In this document: positions 1-7,627 of the stretch, in pieces | Numbering within the stretch: the stretch's first letter is position 1 | How the letters are laid out: each line of letters starts with the position of its first letter | Origin: Glycomyces harbinensis | GTDB lineage: Bacteria > Actinomycetota > Actinomycetes > Mycobacteriales > Micromonosporaceae | Length of the DNA: 64,000 bases | NCBI RefSeq assembly: GCF_900101745.1 | Contig: NZ_FNAD01000017.1 | Span: forward strand, 94,158 to 158,157 | Direction: 5' to 3' | Notes under the pieces: model-generated | Databases searched by the model: none | The model's input: the letters and a program-made list of their open reading frames with translations, nothing else | What the model was told of the DNA's origin: nothing | Position numbers and translations under genes: made by a program

Positions 1-123
1 CCAGAGGCTGACTCCGGCGGGGTCGGAAGGGTAGTCCCCGCCTTCGAAGACCTCGACCTCGACGCCGTCGGGCACCGGACCGAGCAGCGCCCTGCCCGCT
101 TCGTGAGCGATCCAGATTTTCAT
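1..123 (-). CDS. Hydroxyacid dehydrogenase-like protein, N-terminal fragment
   Basis: Only the first 41 codons lie in the window; the gene runs off the left edge. The visible protein starts MKIWIAHEAGRALLG and continues with a GVEVEVFEG strand. This resembles the N-terminus of actinobacterial D-isomer-specific 2-hydroxyacid dehydrogenases (NAD-dependent, phosphoglycerate-dehydrogenase-like). The Rossmann fold and catalytic residues are outside the window, so the call rests on N-terminal resemblance only. There is no Shine-Dalgarno (SD) sequence, but a TACGAT -10-like box lies 6 nt before the ATG, which would fit a leaderless transcript. Confidence 0.5.
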   Translation of the reverse strand, partial: MKIWIAHEAGRALLGPVPDGVEVEVFEGGDYPSDPAGVSLW

Positions 124-300
124 GAGGCCATCGTATGAGGCTCATGTTGCCGGTGTTCCACGCCGACCAGCGGGTGCGAACGGGTCACACCGCCCACGGC
201 CCAGACCGTGCGCAGCGGCCGGCAAGAGCGCGGAAGGCCCATGCGGCCGCGGCTCCAGTCGGCCCCGCCCGAGGCCGTCCACCGACCTGACCGATCGTCT

Positions 301-1836
301 TCAGCTGCGGCGCAGCACCATCCGGAACAGCGCCCCGCCCTCGGGCGCTTCGAGGACCTTGACCATGCCCTTGTGCTCCAGCGCCACGTCCTGCACGATC
401 GCCAGGCCGAGGCCCGCGCCGCCCTCGTCGCGGCTGCGCGACTCGTCGAGCCTCACGAACCGGTCGAAGATCCGGCGCCGCTGCCCGGGCGGCACACCGT
501 TGCCGTCGTCGGCGACGTCGAGGCGCAGCCACTCCGCGTCCTCGACCTCCAACCGCACCGACACCGCCCCGGTGGCGTGCCGCTGCGCGTTCGTCAGCAG
601 GTTGCCCACGGCCCGGGCCAGATGGCCCCGCACGCCCATGACCGACAGGTCCTCCTCAACCTCGAGTCGGACGGGCACCCGGTCCGAGGCGGCCCGGCGC
701 GCGACCTCCTCGCGCACCAGCTCCGTGAACGGCACCTCGACGTGCCGCGGCCGCTCCCCGGCGTCCAGGCGCGCGAGCAGCAGCAGGTCGGCGGCGAGGT
801 CCTGCAGGCGCATCACGTCGCCCAGCGTCGCCTCCAGGTCCAAGAGCTCGGGGTGCTCCTGGGCGATCTCCAACTGCGTCCGCAGGATCGCCAGCGGGCT
901 GCGCAGCTCATGGGAGGCGTCGGCGACGAATCGGCGCTGCTGCGACACCGCGGCGTCGAGCGCCGCCAGCGTCATGTTGGTCGTCGTCGCGAGGCTGTGG
1001 ATCTCATCGCGGCTCGCGGGCACCGGCACCCGCCGCGACAAGTCGCCGCCGGTGATCTCGATGAGCTCCTTCTGAATCGCCCCCACCGGGCGCAGTGCGC
1101 GGCGGGTCACCAGCCAGGTCACGAGCGCGACGACCGCAAGCACCGGCACCAGCGCCCAGAGCATCGTCGCCTCGACGCTGTCGACCGCCTCCTCCTGCGT
1201 CTCGAGCGAGGACCCGGTGTAGACCGAGTAGACCCGGCCGTCGGGGGCCGTGGCGGTGATGGCCGCGAACCGGTAGGGCGCATCCTCGTCGGGGACGTCC
1301 AGCGTGCGGTAGGCGATGTCCGATCCGACCGAGCCGCCCTCCGCGGTCACGTCGTCGGCATCGGGCGAATCGGTGTCGCCGTCGTCATCGTCGTCCCCGG
1401 GCTCGTCGTCATCGTCATCGTCCTGGTCGTCGTCAGTGCTCGGCTCGCTCGCCGTCGGCGCGGGCTGCGGCGCGAAATCGCCGAGCGCCGCGAGGCCGAC
1501 CAGGTCCTCGCTGGCGGCGACGACATCGCCGTTCGCGTCCACGACCTGTGTGAGCTCGTCGTCATCGGGCAGTTCCAGCGCCGTCGGCGCGGTGCCGGAG
1601 GCGAGCTGGCCGGCGATGGAGCGGGAGCTGACCTCGGCGGTGAGTTCGGCGCGGCCGTAGAGGTTGTCGCGCAGCAGCGCCACGATCAGGAACCCGGCCG
1701 CGATGAGCGCGACGGCGACGACGAGCGTCGCGCCCACCGTAGTGCGCGCCCGCACCGACTCGGGCTGCCACAGGAGGCGCTTCCCCCTGGAATGCTTCAA
1801 CGATTCGCGCATCGCCTCGCGCCGCACCTTATCCAC
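301..1836 (-). CDS. Two-component sensor histidine kinase with Asp-rich extracytoplasmic loop
   Basis: Membrane sensor kinase of 511 aa, the partner of the regulator just upstream. Two transmembrane segments lie at about residues 33-55 and 224-244, followed by a HAMP linker. The HisKA box FVADASHELRSPLA has phospho-acceptor His309. The ATPase domain shows an N box (NLLTNAQRHA), DVADDGNG and GGAGLGLAIV. The extracytoplasmic loop contains a striking run of acidic residues (about 134-162), nearly all Asp. The GTG start sits inside the stop of the response-regulator gene (GTGGATAA overlap), implying translational coupling. The divergent gene at 2710 encodes an exported protein with a similar Asp-rich tail, so a cationic ligand (metal or cationic peptide) is a reasonable guess but unproven. 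Confidence 0.93.
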   Translation of the reverse strand: MDKVRREAMRESLKHSRGKRLLWQPESVRARTTVGATLVVAVALIAAGFLIVALLRDNLYGRAELTAEVSSRSIAGQLASGTAPTALELPDDDELTQVVDANGDVVAASEDLVGLAALGDFAPQPAPTASEPSTDDDQDDDDDDEPGDDDDDGDTDSPDADDVTAEGGSVGSDIAYRTLDVPDEDAPYRFAAITATAPDGRVYSVYTGSSLETQEEAVDSVEATMLWALVPVLAVVALVTWLVTRRALRPVGAIQKELIEITGGDLSRRVPVPASRDEIHSLATTTNMTLAALDAAVSQQRRFVADASHELRSPLAILRTQLEIAQEHPELLDLEATLGDVMRLQDLAADLLLLARLDAGERPRHVEVPFTELVREEVARRAASDRVPVRLEVEEDLSVMGVRGHLARAVGNLLTNAQRHATGAVSVRLEVEDAEWLRLDVADDGNGVPPGQRRRIFDRFVRLDESRSRDEGGAGLGLAIVQDVALEHKGMVKVLEAPEGGALFRMVLRRS

Positions 1837-2506
1837 CGTTCGCCGCCAACCGGTAGCCCGCGCCGCGCACGGTGGCGATCGAGGTCTTGCCGTACGGCGA
1901 GTCGATCTTGCGGCGCAGGTTGGAGATGTAGACCTCCACGATGTTGACGTCGCCGTCGTACGCGAAGTCCCACACGTGGTGGAGGATCTCGGTCTTGGAC
2001 ACGACCTCGCCGGCGCGGCTCGCCAGGTATTCCAGCACCGAGAACTCCTTGGAGGTGAGATCGACCGGCGCGCCCGCCCGGCGGCACGAGCGCGTGGCCG
2101 GGTCGACGGTGAGGTCGCCGAACCGCCACACCGTGGGCGCCGCGGACCCGCCCCGGCGCATCATCGCGCGCAGGCGCGCCTGGAGGACCACGAACGAGAA
2201 CGGCTTGGTCAGGAAGTCGTCGGCGCCGGTGTCGAGGCCCTCGGCCTCGTCGTATTCGCCGTCTTTGGCGGTGAGCATGAGGATGGGCGACGCGATCCCC
2301 TCCTCTCGGAGGGTCGCGCACACCTGGTATCCGTTCATGCCCGGGAGCATGATGTCGAGGATGATCGCGTCGTAGCCGCCGGTGCGGGCCATCGACAGAC
2401 CGGTCCGGCCGTCATGGGCGAGGTCGACCGCGTAACCCTCGGCCGTCAGCCCTGCGGCGACCATCTGGGCCAGCCGCTGCTCGTCTTCCACCATCAGCAA
2501 ACGCAT
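1829..2506 (-). CDS. OmpR/PhoB-family response regulator
   Basis: DNA-binding response regulator of 225 aa, normal length for the OmpR family. The receiver domain has phospho-acceptor Asp51 (ILDIMLPGMNG), Thr79 and Lys101 (LTKPF). The winged-helix domain is at about 125-222, with the usual VYISNLRRKID and TVRGAGYRL motifs. It is the first gene of a regulator-kinase operon and overlaps the kinase start by 8 nt. CTGAAG half-sites spaced 11 bp apart lie immediately upstream of its start (2531-2547) and recur in the same intergenic region before the divergent gene at 2710. This fits tandem binding by the regulator itself and autoregulation (inferred). Confidence 0.95.
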   Translation of the reverse strand: MRLLMVEDEQRLAQMVAAGLTAEGYAVDLAHDGRTGLSMARTGGYDAIILDIMLPGMNGYQVCATLREEGIASPILMLTAKDGEYDEAEGLDTGADDFLTKPFSFVVLQARLRAMMRRGGSAAPTVWRFGDLTVDPATRSCRRAGAPVDLTSKEFSVLEYLASRAGEVVSKTEILHHVWDFAYDGDVNIVEVYISNLRRKIDSPYGKTSIATVRGAGYRLAANGG

Positions 2507-2530
2507 GTCACGAAGCTTGACACAGCGAAC

Positions 2531-2665
2531 CTGAAGCCAACCTGAAGTCGCCCTGACGGGTCCCGTATCGCCCGCGACCAGGCGAGACGCGAGTACGCGG
2601 CGCTCTCGGCCCCCGAACCTGAAGCCGACTTCAGGTGACTTCAGCTTGGCTTCAGGTTCGGGGGC
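2531..2665. promoter_or_regulatory. Divergent promoter region with CTGAAG repeats at 10-11-bp pitch and an 18-bp inverted repeat
   Basis: CTGAAG occurs at 2531-2536, 2542-2547 and 2619-2624. Its complement CTTCAG occurs at 2629, 2639 and 2650. Spacings of 10-11 bp are typical of OmpR-family tandem sites. Within this region 2609-2626 and 2648-2665 form a perfect 18-bp inverted repeat with a 21-nt centre that itself carries two half-sites. The cluster lies between the response regulator (minus) and the PepSY-like gene (plus) and most likely controls both. Confidence 0.75.
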
Positions 2666-2709
2666 GCAAGGTTGCGGACATCCGATCAGCCAGCACGAAA
2701 GGACGCGAC

Positions 2710-3261
2710 ATGAACACTCCGAACGACACCCAGCAGCCCGAGGCCCCCAAGGCCCGCCGCTTCGCCGGCCGCCACCGCACCCTCATCATCGCGGGCACCG
2801 CAGGTGCCCTGCTCCTCGGCGGCGGCGCCGCGGCCGCCTTCGCGGCCGACGCCGACGAGACCCGCACGGACGCCACCGGCACCACCGACGACCGCCGCGG
2901 CCAGACCGGCACGGAGGACGCGGACGACGTGTACGACACGGACGCCGACGACTTCGCGCTCCCGGCCGAGGCCATCGGCGAGGACGCGGCCGTCGAGGCG
3001 GCCCTGGCCGAAGTCGCGGGCGACGTCCACGACACCGACCTCGAGGGCACGGTCGACGCCCCGGTGTGGGTGGTCGAGGTGGTCGACGCCGACAACGCCG
3101 AATGGGACGTCGTGGTCAACGCCCTCGACGGCTCGATCGCCGACGTCTTCGCGGACGACGACGACAACGATGCCGATGACGCGGACGACGACCTCGATGA
3201 CGACGACCAGGACGACAACGACCGCGACGACGATGACGACCAGGACGGTGACGACGACTAG
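2710..3261 (+). CDS. Exported PepSY-like protein with Asp-rich C-terminal tail
   Basis: Protein of 183 aa. A basic N-terminus (RRFAGRHR) is followed by one hydrophobic segment (about 23-46, a signal anchor or signal peptide). A PepSY-like domain (about 85-150: AVEAALAEVAGDV, then PVWVVEVVD and DGSIADVF) comes next. The last ~35 residues are almost all Asp with a few Asn, Gln, Arg and Ala. The ATG at 2710 is preceded by a GAAAGGA SD; upstream in-frame starts lie in the operator region and were rejected. PepSY proteins are often encoded beside sensor kinases and are thought to modulate them or peptidases. The acidic tail could bind cations. Function is not established. Confidence 0.8.
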   Translation: MNTPNDTQQPEAPKARRFAGRHRTLIIAGTAGALLLGGGAAAAFAADADETRTDATGTTDDRRGQTGTEDADDVYDTDADDFALPAEAIGEDAAVEAALAEVAGDVHDTDLEGTVDAPVWVVEVVDADNAEWDVVVNALDGSIADVFADDDDNDADDADDDLDDDDQDDNDRDDDDDQDGDDD

Positions 3262-3274
3262 TCGGCCCCGGTAG

Positions 3275-3300
3275 CCGCCCGGCCCGCCAGGGCCGGGCGG
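3275..3300 (+). terminator. Terminator hairpin after the PepSY-like gene
   Basis: Perfect 11-bp GC stem (CCGCCCGGCCC) with a GCCA loop, 13 nt after the stop codon. There is no T tract, as is common in high-GC actinobacteria. Confidence 0.7.
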
Positions 3301-3605
3301 TCACGCCACCGGCATCCACCGCCCCGCAGGCGGTCGAGCGGTCGGAGCGAGCGAAGCGGTCACCAGGAGCAGGCGACAAGCGCAGTCGCCCAGTCCGATC
3401 GCCGGGTACGAATCCCGCTGACGGCTGTCACGAGACCGGCTGTCACGAGGCATGGCAAGGGCGCGAGGGGGGGGTGGGGGGAGGGGAGGGGGAGGGCCCC
3501 TCTCCTCGCTTCCTCGTTCCGGGCCAGGCGGCTTCCTTGTTCCAGTTCGGGCGATCGATCGCCGAACGCGGTTGCCGCGCAAGGCGATCGATTCTCCGGC
3601 CGCCG
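3301..3605. other. Intergenic region with G-rich tract, no gene
   Basis: No coding sequence is supported here. The region holds a 13-bp direct repeat CGGCTGTCACGAG at 3422-3434 and 3437-3449, and a 31-nt nearly pure G tract at 3467-3497 (G runs of 8, 6, 4, 5 and 3 separated by single T or A). It also contains the palindromic word GCGATCGATCGC near 3550. The G tract lies downstream of the stop of the convergent DHFR-like gene. Confidence 0.6.
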
Positions 3606-4181
3606 TTACCGCTTCACGCGGTAGGTGATGCAGGTGAACTGGCCGCTGGTGTGGGACTCGGCGAGTTCGAGGCGGTCGGCGAGGATGCGGCGGGGGAGCA
3701 GCGGCGCGCCGCCGCCGAGGAAGACCGGTGCCAGCGACAGCACGACCTCGTCGAGGAGGCCCGCGTCGAAGAACTGGCCGACCAGTTCCCCGCCGCCGAG
3801 GATCCACCGGTCGCGGTCGCCCGCGACGGCGGCCATCTCGGCGTGGACCGTTGTGACATCGCCTGACACGAAACGGATGTCGGCACCGGGTACCACCGGA
3901 AGGTCCCGGCTGGTGAAGACCCAGACCGGCTGCTCGTACTCCCACTTCTCCGGGTGCTCGACCACGTGCTCGTGTTCGAGGATCCACTCGTAGGTCGTCG
4001 AGCCCATGCAGATCGCGCCGACCCCGGCGAGGAACTGGCCGAACTCGTCCAGCGGGCTCTCGACCTCCCCGCCCTCCTCCGGATGGCCGCCGGGAACGCT
4101 GAACAGCCATTCCAGGGAATTGCCGGGGTCCGCGATGAACCCGTCGATACTGGTTGCGGTGTTGTACACGGTTTTCGCCAT
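3606..4181 (-). CDS. Dihydrofolate reductase-like (RibD C-terminal domain) protein
   Basis: Protein of 191 aa of the DHFR/RibD-C reductase superfamily. It starts MAKTVYNTATSIDGFIAD and shows the family's ICMGSTTYEW, WILGGGELVGQFFDAGLLDEVVLSLAPVFLGGG pattern. These proteins usually bind NADPH, but most actinobacterial members have no known substrate and are not the housekeeping DHFR. ATG at 4181 was chosen over an in-frame TTG 12 nt upstream because the family normally starts at the MxKTVY strand. It stands alone, convergent with the PepSY-like gene. Confidence 0.85.
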   Translation of the reverse strand: MAKTVYNTATSIDGFIADPGNSLEWLFSVPGGHPEEGGEVESPLDEFGQFLAGVGAICMGSTTYEWILEHEHVVEHPEKWEYEQPVWVFTSRDLPVVPGADIRFVSGDVTTVHAEMAAVAGDRDRWILGGGELVGQFFDAGLLDEVVLSLAPVFLGGGAPLLPRRILADRLELAESHTSGQFTCITYRVKR

Positions 4182-4471
4182 CCCGACACCCAATCACGGC
4201 CCTCCGACAACCCGTCCCCGAATCCCGGCACCGGGCCCGGACTCGCCGCGGAGTCCGACCGCCCGGCCCCTGCCGCAATCCGCGACGAGCCGCCGACCGC
4301 ACCGCCCGCCGACCCCGAAGATCGAGGCGGGCCGTCATCCGGCGGCGCGCCGACGCCGTCGTGTCGGCTTCCCGACACTAGCCGTTTTGTCGAGAAAACA
4401 CCCTGTTGCGTAATTAGGTTGAGAGCGCGCCATAAGGCGTGATCATGATCAAGTTCACCAAAGGGGTGATC

Positions 4472-4873
4472 ATGGTATTGAAGAAGCTCTTCACTGCCAT
4501 CGGCGTCACGGCAGCCGCGTTCGCGCTCTCGCTGACCGCCAGCACTTCGGCCACGGCGGCGCCCATCGAAGCGCCGACGCCCGTGAAGTCCCGGATCGAG
4601 AACACGGCCGCTCCCGACACCGCGGCCGAGCCTCGCACCTGCCGGGCGCGGTTCACCGACGGCCTCAACCACCGGCTCCGGGCCGAGGCCGGCTCGCAGA
4701 TCCTCGGGATCATCCCGGCCGGCACCTGGGTGCAGGCCTCCTGCGAGCGGGTCGACGGCGGTGAATACGACGCGTGCGGCGTCGCCAGCGCCTACTGGCT
4801 CGAGATCTACTGGAACGGCAACTGGGGCCACGGCGCCTGGGGCTGCCTCCAGGACTGGGAGTTCACCTCGTAG
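4472..4873 (+). CDS. Small secreted cysteine-containing protein, SH3-like
   Basis: Predicted exported protein of 133 aa. The signal peptide (MVLKKLFTAIGVTAAAFALSL, cleavage near ATAA) is followed by a Pro/Ala-rich linker. The mature part has four cysteines (RTCRARF, QASCERV, YDACGV, WGCLQ) that could form two disulfides. The pattern HRLRAEAGSQILGIIPAGTWVQASC resembles bacterial SH3 domains of secreted wall-associated proteins. The ATG at 4472 has an AAAGGGGTG SD; the in-frame ATG at 4439 lies before that SD. Flanked by low-GC DNA and monocistronic. No specific function is recognised. Confidence 0.8.
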   Translation: MVLKKLFTAIGVTAAAFALSLTASTSATAAPIEAPTPVKSRIENTAAPDTAAEPRTCRARFTDGLNHRLRAEAGSQILGIIPAGTWVQASCERVDGGEYDACGVASAYWLEIYWNGNWGHGAWGCLQDWEFTS

Positions 4874-4875
4874 CC

Positions 4876-4941
4876 GTGCCGCCGCGGCGGCACGCGACAA
4901 GCCGCGGACGACGAGGCCGGGAAGCGCCGCAGCGCCTCCCG
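4876..4941. terminator. Convergent terminator region between secreted protein and trpEG
   Basis: An 18-bp perfect palindrome (GTGCCGCCGCGGCGGCAC, 4876-4893) starts 3 nt after the stop of the secreted protein. A second hairpin follows at about 4918-4941 with one mismatch. Both are symmetric enough to serve the convergent gene ends. Confidence 0.55.
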
Positions 4942-4996
4942 GCCCTCTGTTCGTCTGCGCCCGGGCCGCTCCCGCGGCGGGACGGCGCCGGTCGGG

Positions 4997-7126
4997 TCAG
5001 CGCGCGGTCAGCCGCAGCGCGTTCCCGATGATCCGGTGCCCGTGGGCCCCGGACGCGGTCAGGATCGACTCGGGGTGGAACTGCACCCCGAACCAGCGCT
5101 TCGCGGGCGCCTCGATCGCCATGACCACCTCGTCGATCGCCGCCGTCGGCACGAAGCCGCCCTGGACCTGGTCCGCCGTGGCGTACAGCGAGTGGTAGCG
5201 CGCGGCCGTCACCTCGTCGGGCAGCCCGTCGAACAGGCCCCCGCCGGTCACCTTCACGTTCCCGGGCTTGCCGTGGCTCGGCTCCTCCAGCAGCGACAGC
5301 TCGCCGCCGGTGTACTCGACCATCGCCTGGAGGCCCAGGCAGACGCCGAACGCGGGCAGGCCCTTCGCACTGATCGCGTCGAGCAGGCCCGCCGTGTCGA
5401 AGTCCTGCGGCCGCCCCGGCCCCGGCGAGAGCACCACCAGGTCGGGGTCCAGTTCATCGAGCGTCGCGGCCGCGTCGAACCCGAACCGCAGCGTCGTCAC
5501 CTCGCAGCCGTGCTGGCGGAAGTAGTCGCCGAGGGTGTTCACGAACGAGTCCTCGTGGTCGACCAGGAGGACCCTGCGGCCCACCCCGGCCGGGCCGCCA
5601 GCGATCTCGATCGGCTCGGGCACCGGCGCCGCGGCCCCGATCCCGCCCGCCGCGGTCTCCAGCAGCGCCCGCGCCTTCAGGTGCGTCTCGGCCTCTTCGG
5701 CGTCCGGGTCGGAGTCGTACAGCAGCGTCGCGCCCGCGCGCACGCACGCGACCCCGTCCCTGATCTGCGCCGTGCGCAGCGTCAGCCCGGTGTTCATCGA
5801 CCCGTCGAAGCCGACGAAGCCCACCGCCCCGCCGTACCAGCGCCGCGGCGTCGTCTCCTGCTCCTCGATGAACCGCATCGCCCACGTCTTCGGTGCGCCG
5901 GTCACCGTCACCGCCCACATGTGGGTCAGGAACGCGTCCAGCGCGTCCATCTCCGGCCGCAGCCGCCCCTCGATGTGGTCCACCGTGTGGATCAGCCGCG
6001 AGTACAACTCGATCTGGCGGCGCCCCAGCACCTTCACCGAACCGGGCACGCACACGCGGGCCTTGTCGTTGCGGTCCACGTCGGTGCACATCGTCAGCTC
6101 CGACTCCTCCTTCGCGGAGCCGATGAGCGCGGCGATCTGCGAGGCGTCGTGCATCGGGTCGTCCCCGCGCGCGATCGTCCCCGAGATCGGGCACGTCTCC
6201 ACCCGGTCGCCCGTGACCCGCACGAACATCTCCGGCGAGGCGCCCACCAGGTACTCGCGGTCGCCGAGGTTGAACAGGAACTCGTACGGCGCGGGGTTGG
6301 CGGTCCGCAGCCGCTCGTAGAACGCGGTCGGCGAATCGCACGCCGCGTACATCTCGTGCCCCGGCACGACCTCGAACAGGTTGCCGGCCTTGAACTCGCG
6401 CTTGGCGCGGCGCACCGTGTCGGCGTACACGCCCGGCACCGGCCCCTCGGGCACCGAAGCGGCCGGAACGTAGCCGAGCGACTCGGTCTCGCGCGACAGG
6501 CCCTTCGTGGACCGGTCCCCGAGCGTGAACTCGTACCGGCGCACCTGCGCGGTCTCGCGCTTGCGGTCGACCACGTAGATCTCGTCGGCAAGGTGCAGCA
6601 CCAGGTCGCGCGCGTCCTCGGGCCGCTCCTTCGCGAACGGGATCGGCTCGAACTGGTAGGCCAGGTCGTACCCGAACGCCCCCCACAGGCCCAGGTACGG
6701 GTCGTCGCACCGCAGCGCGTCGAGCACCACCCGCAGCGCCGAGAACGCCGTCGGCTGCTTCGAACGCAGCTCCTCGGGCACCCGTCCCGTCGGAGTCGGC
6801 ACCTCGACGTGCACCTCGCGGTCGCACCGGGTCACCGCCCCCACCCCGGCCTCGGTCAGCGCGTCCGCGAGCACGTCCACCAGCAGGTAGCCGCGCGCGT
6901 TCAGCTGGCGCACCGTCACCGACCGGCCGCGCGCCACGACCTCCAGCGACGGGTCCACGTACGCCAGGTGATAGCGCGAATAGCGCCCCGGATACTCCAT
7001 GCCGCTGGAGAGCACGCCGCCGCGGCGCGTCTCGACCTGCGACACCACGTCCGTCAGGTCGTTCGAGTCGAGCGCGGTGACAGTGCGTTCCACCGACACG
7101 CCCGACGGGGTACGGAAGATCGTCAT
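4997..7126 (-). CDS. trpE: Anthranilate synthase, fused component I and II (TrpE-TrpG)
   Basis: Single-chain anthranilate synthase of 709 aa that converts chorismate and glutamine to anthranilate, the first step of tryptophan synthesis. Residues ~1-500 are the chorismate-binding TrpE part (CPISGTIARG, DVDRNDKARVC, VTGAPKTWAMRFIEE, WYGGAVGF). After a short linker, ~515-709 are a class I glutamine amidotransferase with catalytic Cys in FGVCLGLQAM and the His-Glu of QFHPES. The fused arrangement is known in Streptomyces, Rhizobium and relatives, and also in phenazine PhzE. The upstream leader peptide with three tandem Trp codons argues for the tryptophan pathway. No other trp gene is adjacent. 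Confidence 0.93.
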   Translation of the reverse strand: MTIFRTPSGVSVERTVTALDSNDLTDVVSQVETRRGGVLSSGMEYPGRYSRYHLAYVDPSLEVVARGRSVTVRQLNARGYLLVDVLADALTEAGVGAVTRCDREVHVEVPTPTGRVPEELRSKQPTAFSALRVVLDALRCDDPYLGLWGAFGYDLAYQFEPIPFAKERPEDARDLVLHLADEIYVVDRKRETAQVRRYEFTLGDRSTKGLSRETESLGYVPAASVPEGPVPGVYADTVRRAKREFKAGNLFEVVPGHEMYAACDSPTAFYERLRTANPAPYEFLFNLGDREYLVGASPEMFVRVTGDRVETCPISGTIARGDDPMHDASQIAALIGSAKEESELTMCTDVDRNDKARVCVPGSVKVLGRRQIELYSRLIHTVDHIEGRLRPEMDALDAFLTHMWAVTVTGAPKTWAMRFIEEQETTPRRWYGGAVGFVGFDGSMNTGLTLRTAQIRDGVACVRAGATLLYDSDPDAEEAETHLKARALLETAAGGIGAAAPVPEPIEIAGGPAGVGRRVLLVDHEDSFVNTLGDYFRQHGCEVTTLRFGFDAAATLDELDPDLVVLSPGPGRPQDFDTAGLLDAISAKGLPAFGVCLGLQAMVEYTGGELSLLEEPSHGKPGNVKVTGGGLFDGLPDEVTAARYHSLYATADQVQGGFVPTAAIDEVVMAIEAPAKRWFGVQFHPESILTASGAHGHRIIGNALRLTAR

Positions 7127-7190
7127 GGGGCCTCATTCCTCACTGGGTCACAAGTCCCGTCCGTGAGGCGGCCGACCCCGGATACGACGA

Positions 7191-7218
7191 AGCGACCGCC
7201 TGCCAGACGGTCGCTTGC
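7191..7218 (-). terminator. Attenuator hairpin of the trpEG leader
   Basis: On the minus strand, AGCGACCG and CGGTCGCT form an 8-bp stem with a 9-nt loop, 31 nt after the leader-peptide stop and upstream of the trpE start. The position fits a transcription attenuator controlled by ribosome stalling on the Trp codons. Alternative pairings around the AAGCG repeats just upstream are possible. No T run follows. Confidence 0.6.
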
Positions 7219-7248
7219 TTCGCTTGCACGCTAAAGCCGGACGCCGCC

Positions 7249-7287
7249 TCAGCGACGCCACCACCAGTTGCGTGCGTGGATTCTCAC
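7249..7287 (-). CDS. trpL: Tryptophan leader peptide (TrpL), MRIHARNWWWRR
   Basis: Twelve-codon reading frame starting with GTG and ending TGA, with three consecutive TGG codons (NWWW). It lies 122 nt upstream of the trpEG start on the same strand. A TAGTAT -10-like hexamer ends 7 nt before the GTG and there is no SD, so the mRNA is probably leaderless, as reported for actinobacterial trp leaders. Actinobacterial TrpL peptides commonly contain an HxxNWWW core, which this matches. Ribosome stalling at low Trp-tRNA would control the downstream hairpin. Confidence 0.88.
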   Translation of the reverse strand: MRIHARNWWWRR

Positions 7288-7396
7288 AGGGCGAATACTA
7301 CATGTCCGACCAGCGGGACGGGAACCGGTATTCGGCGCGACACCGCCCCCACCGGGCCCCGCGCAATTCACTCGCGCCCCGCCCCGCCGGTGGCGC

Positions 7397-7627
7397 TACA
7401 CTGGTCCACAACAGCGTCGACCCGGCCATCACCGGCGAGCCTCCGGAAGAAAAGGCCCCACCCGGGCCCCACTAGAACCGGACGGACGCGGCACGTCACG
7501 CCGCCGAATCGAGCGGGCGCACCCAGTGCGCCAAGCGAGGTGGTACCGCGGGTCCGCCCCCAACACCGGGGGCACGGCTCGTCCTCGCACACCGAAGCAA
7601 GGTGTGTGACGAGGAGACACCGAGCCC
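7397..7627 (+). promoter_or_regulatory. Translational T-box riboswitch of ileS
   Basis: T-box RNA sensing uncharged tRNA-Ile. The specifier ATC is at 7428-7430 inside CGGCCATCACCGGCGAG, in the short Stem I of the actinobacterial class. The conserved T-box word GGTGGTACCGCG is at 7539-7550, with the tRNA-CCA pairing bulge TGGT at 7541-7544. The output is translational: 7582-7593 (TCCTCGCACACC) can pair with 7601-7606 plus 7610-7615 (GGTGTG, 3-nt bulge, CGAGGA), burying the GAGGAG SD of ileS. A TACACT -10-like box is at 7397-7402. Confidence 0.93.

Noticed and set aside
2646..3179. Alternative frames through the Asp-rich PepSY-like gene
   Set aside because: The repeated GAC/GAT codons create long His/Arg or Thr/Ser frames; only the frame with signal segment and SD is credible.
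4440..4475. TGATCATGATCA palindrome before the small secreted protein
   Set aside because: Short, and partly explained by repeated ATCATG around the start; no evidence for a regulator site.
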